The notes beneath the pieces are model-generated. The model was not told the DNA's origin. It saw nothing but the letters and a program-made list of their open reading frames with translations, and made no database searches. A DNA stretch of 36,434 nucleotides, from NCBI GenBank assembly GCA_014193395.1, contig BJHT01000034.1:1-36434 (forward strand). The letters run 5' to 3'. The stretch's first letter is position 1, and each line of letters opens with the position of its first letter. The position numbers and the translations under genes were made by a program. Below, in pieces: positions 32,701 through 36,434 of the stretch. The stretch is from Verrucomicrobiota bacterium (GTDB lineage Bacteria > Verrucomicrobiota > Verrucomicrobiia > Limisphaerales > BJHT01).

Positions 32701-33228
32701 CAGCGCTTCGTGAACGCCTTCTTCGGCCGCGTCTTCAATCATCCCGACGCCGTGTTCACCGAGGAAATGTTGCGCCCCGAGAAACAGGACCTCGCGATCT
32801 TCATCGAGGGCATGGAAACCATCATCACCACGCAGCAGCGCGTGGCACAGCTCTACTTCGATGACGGCAGCATCGCCGTCGCGTGTCCGCCCCTGCGCGC
32901 GCTGCTGCACATCATGCGCGACGGAAATTTCGAGGGCAAAACCCTCGACCATCCCGAAATCCGCGCGCTCTTCACCCGCGAGACGCTGCTCGCGAGCGAC
33001 TGGTACGCGCGCCGCCTCGCGGCCAAGCAGGCCGTCGATCTGCAGCTCTGCCGCCGCAACATCGCCGCGCTCGAAAAATTCCTCGGCAAAACCAATTACG
33101 CGGAAGAAGCCACTCGCCTCGGCATGGCCGACCGTCTGGGGTTCGCCCGGCAACAGCTCGAGCGCGTCAAGTCGCCGCGTTATCTCGAAGAGCTGCGCGG
33201 CACGTTGGGCGCGAATCCGCTCGCGTGA
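29782..33228 (+). CDS. Probable PPi-type phosphoenolpyruvate carboxykinase
   Basis: A 1148-residue, apparently cytoplasmic protein from ATG at 29782 ([20 protein letters not shown]). Its length and several motifs fit the pyrophosphate-dependent PEP carboxykinases described from Entamoeba and Propionibacterium (about 1100-1200 residues), which interconvert oxaloacetate + PPi and PEP + Pi + CO2. These differ strongly from ATP/GTP enzymes of 520-620 residues. The most telling segment is [18 protein letters not shown] (residues 481-498), a Gly-rich phosphate-binding loop with K491-S492. Others are [40 protein letters not shown] and [20 protein letters not shown]. The assignment is from memory of the family and could be wrong in detail. 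It appears monocistronic or paired with the HYR-like gene 56 bp downstream. The sequence in front of the proposed start is non-conserved filler. Confidence 0.7.
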   Translation: [1148 protein letters not shown]

Positions 33229-33284
33229 TTATTCGGGCAAACCGTTGCCAAGCTCCGCGGATTCTCTACGGTTCTGCCAACTGC

Positions 33285-35204
33285 ATGGGTGCACGAAATA
33301 TTCCAAACAAACCCGCCGTGAATCGCACCGCGCCACGGTTGAGCGTGGCGCGAATCTTTCTCGCCGCGTTTGTCTGGCTGCTCGTGTCCGGAGCCAAGGC
33401 CGACCCGGTGGTTAACCCGCCCAGCGCCTGGCCCGTCACCGTCGACGGCCAATTCTCCGGCGGCCTCGACGGTCGCGGCACGCCCGTGGGCGAATGGTCC
33501 GATGTCACGCCCCAAGCCTTCATCACCCGCACCACCGACGGCACGCTCCTGCGCACCACGCGCGATGACTCACGCAAAACCTCGCTGCTCTGGGCCGCCG
33601 TTAGCCCGCCCGCCGACGGCGCACCCGGCGCGCTCAAGCTGCACCTCCTCTACGAAGCTCTCACCACGACCCCGCGCGCGTTCGCGCCCGGCGAGGCGCT
33701 CGCGGACCTCACGTTTCCGCTTCGCATCGACGGCTTCATCCTGCCCGTCACTCTTCACCTTGAGGTCGTCGCCACGCCCGGCCCGACGTCCCAGGCATTG
33801 TCGCCAGACGGCACCACTTACTACGACGTGCTCCTGATTCTCGAAGGCGTGAAGGTGCCGGCCAAACGCTTCAGCCTCGCCGCCGCCGCCGGCTTCGGCC
33901 CCTCGCCATTCAACCGCAGCCCCCATCTGCTCGTCGAAGCCGCCATTCCCCTCGTCATCCCGGCGGGCTACGGCCCGGGCTTTCCCGCAGACGGACTCGC
34001 CGGCAATGGCCGCGGACTCGGCTATCTGCCCGAGCCTGCTTACTGGCACGCCGCAGCCGCACCAGCACACTCGTCCGCGCGGCAATTCTCCGCACCGCTC
34101 CCGCCGCCAATCCCGCCGTCCCTCGAAGCGAAAGCCCTTTTCCGCGTAAACCCCGACGCGTCCCTGACCCTCAACCCCGACCTGCTCCCGTTGCCCGATT
34201 GCAGCGCGACGGCCATCCTCGCCTGTCCGCCGGACTTGGTCGGCACCACCTCGGAGAACTTCGATCCGGTGCGCGTTGATTACCCGCTTCCGCTCGTGCC
34301 CGCGTGCCTCGGACTGCAATGCGATCCGCCACCCGGCAGCGTGTTTCCCCTCGGCGTCACCACAGTCGTCTGCACGCTGACCCCGGCCTCCGGCCCCGCC
34401 ACGCGCTGCTCGTTCACTATCACGGTCGTGCCGCCCGGCCTGCAATGTCCCGCGCCGATCACAACCACGACCGATGCCGGCAAAGCCACCGCCCGCGTTC
34501 ACTTCCCGGTCGCACCATCCCCGGGCGCCGTCTTCAGCTTCACGCCGCCCTCCGGCTCGGCATTCCCGCTCGGCACCACGATCGTCCGCTGCCGCACAAC
34601 GGGCGGCGCAGCCCCAGCAACGTGCGAATTCCCCGTGACCGTCGTGGACCGCGAGCCGCCCCGCTTCACCTTCTGCCCGCCCGACCTCACCGTCGAATGC
34701 GGCCGCGGCATCGGCCCCGAAAAAACCGGTCAGGCCCGCGCCGCCGACAACGCCGGTCCCGTTCACCTCACCTTTACGGATGAAAAATCAAACGGCCCTC
34801 AACCCATCGTAAAGAAAATCCTCCGCACCTGGACCGCCACGGATGCCGCCGGAAATCACACCACCTGCCGCCAACAAATCACGATCATCGACAGCCAAGG
34901 TCCCAAAATCCATCGCCTCACCGCCACGCCCGCCGCCTTGGTCGCGAGCACCAAAAAACTCATCCCCGTCCAGCTCGATGAAATCGTGGAAGACAGTTGC
35001 AGCACGCTCGGCCAGCTCACCCGCCGCCTCCACGTCGCCGTCAAAGATCCCGCCGGTCCCGACCACACGCCGTATTACTCGATCACTGGCCCCGACAAAC
35101 TTCTCCTCCGTCCCAAAAAAGGCGTCGTGTACACCATCACGCTCCAGTGCAGCGACTTCTTCGGCAACACCAACAGCCGCTCCGTAACCGTGCCCGTAAA
35201 GTGA
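33285..35204 (+). CDS. Secreted HYR-domain-like protein
   Basis: A 639-residue exported protein. ATG at 33285 precedes a signal peptide (SVARIFLAAFVWLLVSGAKA). The N-terminal half (about 45-300) is a beta-rich domain without a family I can name (WPVTVDGQFSGGLDGRGTPV, YYDVLLILEGVKV). The second half holds three cysteine-bearing Ig-like/HYR-type modules: ILACPPDLVG..VFPLGVTTVVCTLT, LQCPAPITTTTD..AFPLGTTIVRCRTT and FTFCPPDLTVECG..RTWTATDAAGNHTTC. HYR domains occur in extracellular adhesion-type proteins. The C-terminus is another beta module (KKGVVYTITLQCSDFFGNTN). It lies 56 bp after the PEPCK-like gene on the same strand, though a functional link is unlikely. Confidence 0.82.
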   Translation: MGARNIPNKPAVNRTAPRLSVARIFLAAFVWLLVSGAKADPVVNPPSAWPVTVDGQFSGGLDGRGTPVGEWSDVTPQAFITRTTDGTLLRTTRDDSRKTSLLWAAVSPPADGAPGALKLHLLYEALTTTPRAFAPGEALADLTFPLRIDGFILPVTLHLEVVATPGPTSQALSPDGTTYYDVLLILEGVKVPAKRFSLAAAAGFGPSPFNRSPHLLVEAAIPLVIPAGYGPGFPADGLAGNGRGLGYLPEPAYWHAAAAPAHSSARQFSAPLPPPIPPSLEAKALFRVNPDASLTLNPDLLPLPDCSATAILACPPDLVGTTSENFDPVRVDYPLPLVPACLGLQCDPPPGSVFPLGVTTVVCTLTPASGPATRCSFTITVVPPGLQCPAPITTTTDAGKATARVHFPVAPSPGAVFSFTPPSGSAFPLGTTIVRCRTTGGAAPATCEFPVTVVDREPPRFTFCPPDLTVECGRGIGPEKTGQARAADNAGPVHLTFTDEKSNGPQPIVKKILRTWTATDAAGNHTTCRQQITIIDSQGPKIHRLTATPAALVASTKKLIPVQLDEIVEDSCSTLGQLTRRLHVAVKDPAGPDHTPYYSITGPDKLLLRPKKGVVYTITLQCSDFFGNTNSRSVTVPVK

Positions 35205-35334
35205 CGGTAGGGACGTGCTGCAGCGTCCGTAACTGTCGCCGCCCGCCCGTCCTCATTCTCGACAAGCCGCGATGGAATTCCACACGCGCGGGCCAAGGTA
35301 ATGTCAGGGCCGGGCACGACCCGGCTCTCCCACT
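35205..35334. other. Short convergent spacer with a small hairpin
   Basis: A GGACGTGCTGCAGCGTCC hairpin lies just past the HYR-like stop (about 35211-35230), embedded in a GTAGGGACG-type repeat remnant. No U-tract follows, so it is not a clear terminator. Confidence 0.4.
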
Positions 35335-36186
35335 TCAAAAATTCACCCGTGCCCCGATCTCTTTCATCGCCGCCACCTGCTTCTTCCCCGCCTCGCTCAA
35401 CGGATTCCCTGCGAGGTAAATATTGATAAACGGCGCAAACCGCTTCGGCCCGTCGTTATCCTTCTTGAGCAAATTATGCAGCGGCGTCAGGTCCGTGATC
35501 TTGTTCTTCTCCAGAAACAGATAATAGAGATTGCCCAACCCCTCGAGCGCGCCCAAATCCGCCACGCCCGTGGCATTCAGCGACAGCGTCATCAACGTCG
35601 CCAACGCCCCCACGCCCTTGATCCCCGTCAGCGGATTGTTGTCCGCATACAGCGACGACATCCGCCGCTGCTGAAAGAGCGGCGACAGGTCCGTGATCTG
35701 GTTGTTCGCGAGATACACCGACGCCAGATTCGTCACCGCCGCCAACGCCGCGATGCTCTTCACCTTGTTGTTCGACAACTCGATGTATTGCAGCGCCCTC
35801 ACCCCCGCCAACGCCGACACATCCTCGATCTGATTGTCCGAAAGAATGAGCAACTGGATGTTCGCCAGATTCGTCAGCGCGTCGATCTTACGAATCTGAT
35901 TTTTCGCCAAATCCAGCGACGCCAGGCTCCGGCACTTCTCCAACCCCGTCAGGTCCGTGATGCCCATCCCCTTGCCGTCGATGGTCGAGAGATTCACCAC
36001 ATCCGCCTCGACCAGCGGCTTGTCGTTGTCGCGCTTTTCAAAAACCTGCCGCCGCACCGCCGCCTCCAGCTTCTTGTCCGGGAACAACGGCGCATTCGTG
36101 CCCGCCTGCGCCCACGCCGACGACGGCGCGCCCACGCCCAGCAGCAAGGAACCCGCGAAGAGCCACAGCGTAAAATTTGTTTTCAT
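35335..36186 (-). CDS. Secreted leucine-rich-repeat protein
   Basis: A 283-residue exported protein. ATG at 36186 starts a signal peptide (MKTNFTLWLFAGSLLLGVGA, then PSSAWAQ); an in-frame ATG farther upstream would put 30 charged residues before it and is rejected. After a short helical cap (PDKKLEAAVRRQVFEKRDND) come about seven 22-residue LRRs of the internalin/SDS22 type, for example SLASLDLAKNQIRKIDALTN, LQYIELSNNKVKSIAALAAV, LASVYLANNQITDLSPLFQQ and LYYLFLEKNKITDLTPL. The C-terminal cap ends KKQVAAMKEIGARVNF. LRR arrays bind proteins; the partner is unknown. No cell-wall or membrane anchor is present, so it is probably periplasmic or released. Convergent with the HYR-like gene. Confidence 0.9.
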   Translation of the reverse strand: MKTNFTLWLFAGSLLLGVGAPSSAWAQAGTNAPLFPDKKLEAAVRRQVFEKRDNDKPLVEADVVNLSTIDGKGMGITDLTGLEKCRSLASLDLAKNQIRKIDALTNLANIQLLILSDNQIEDVSALAGVRALQYIELSNNKVKSIAALAAVTNLASVYLANNQITDLSPLFQQRRMSSLYADNNPLTGIKGVGALATLMTLSLNATGVADLGALEGLGNLYYLFLEKNKITDLTPLHNLLKKDNDGPKRFAPFINIYLAGNPLSEAGKKQVAAMKEIGARVNF

Positions 36187-36434
36187 GGTGTTTGTCGAGT
36201 TGATGGTTGAGTTGATCATTGGATTGTCTGCGTATCTGCGGACGAAAAAAAAGCGGACAACCGCCACAAAAATCAAACCGATTTTTTCCCCGTCACCGCA
36301 CGCCCAAAACTACCCGCCTCCCGCCCCCGCTGCATCCCACCGTTAGTGGCGAACGCCCCAAACTATTTGCTCCCGCCACCAATCCCGCACCATCCCCAGC
36401 TTTCTTCCGCCCCTCCCCACTTCCCGACCAATCG
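36187..36434. other. Upstream region of the LRR gene to the window end
   Basis: No gene is visible. The stretch is C-rich with an A-rich patch near 36246-36280 and presumably contains the LRR gene promoter; no consensus pair was recognised. Confidence 0.4.

Overview
The window is high-GC bacterial chromosome, most likely from Verrucomicrobiota (the Pedosphaera/Limisphaera side is my guess). The main evidence is the coupled DUF1549/DUF1553 (PSD1) and DUF1501 pair, a 1148-residue PPi-type PEP carboxykinase-like protein, several large secreted multidomain proteins, and many intergenic palindromic repeats. No rRNA, tRNA or CRISPR array was seen.

Layout. 1-79 is the start of an IS3-type transposase OrfA cut by the window edge. 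80-1152 is repeat-bearing DNA without a convincing gene, followed by a small lipoprotein (1153-1569) and a secreted trypsin-like/SirB1-like fusion (1738-4089), all on the minus strand. The tetrapyrrole cluster ccsA(hemX)-hemA-hemC reads leftward (4567-7732). A plus-strand cluster then holds a Uma2 nuclease-fold protein, an uncharacterised 453-residue protein and a MarC membrane protein (8474-11171). A proline-rich exported protein and ilvN-ilvC (valine/isoleucine synthesis) are on the minus strand (11619-14215). A LarA-like DUF2088 protein and a DUF1648 membrane protein follow on plus (14480-16612). The DUF1501/PSD1 pair is on minus (16661-21171). A two-domain nitrilase-like protein, a TPR-redoxin protein and a lipoprotein are on plus (21407-27667), and mutY is on minus (27994-29055). 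The PEPCK-like gene and a HYR-like secreted protein are on plus (29782-35204), and a secreted leucine-rich-repeat protein is on minus (35335-36186).

Functional links. ccsA, hemA and hemC form a haem synthesis/cytochrome maturation group. ilvN and ilvC are consecutive branched-chain amino acid genes. The PSD1/DUF1501 pair and the uncharacterised/marC pair each overlap by ATGA, which suggests translational coupling. About half of the remaining proteins carry export signals.

The most distinctive feature is the population of small palindromic elements. Three copies of a 186-bp element with arms of about 50 bp lie at 4303-4488, 15858-16043 and 27738-27923, all directly beyond gene 3' ends. Other inverted-repeat families lie in spacers. 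Three coding sequences (the Uma2, DUF1501 and PSD1 genes) appear to carry palindromic repeats inserted in frame, which would add about 25-40 residues to each protein. This resembles the in-gene palindromic elements known from Rickettsia, but in an unrelated bacterium.
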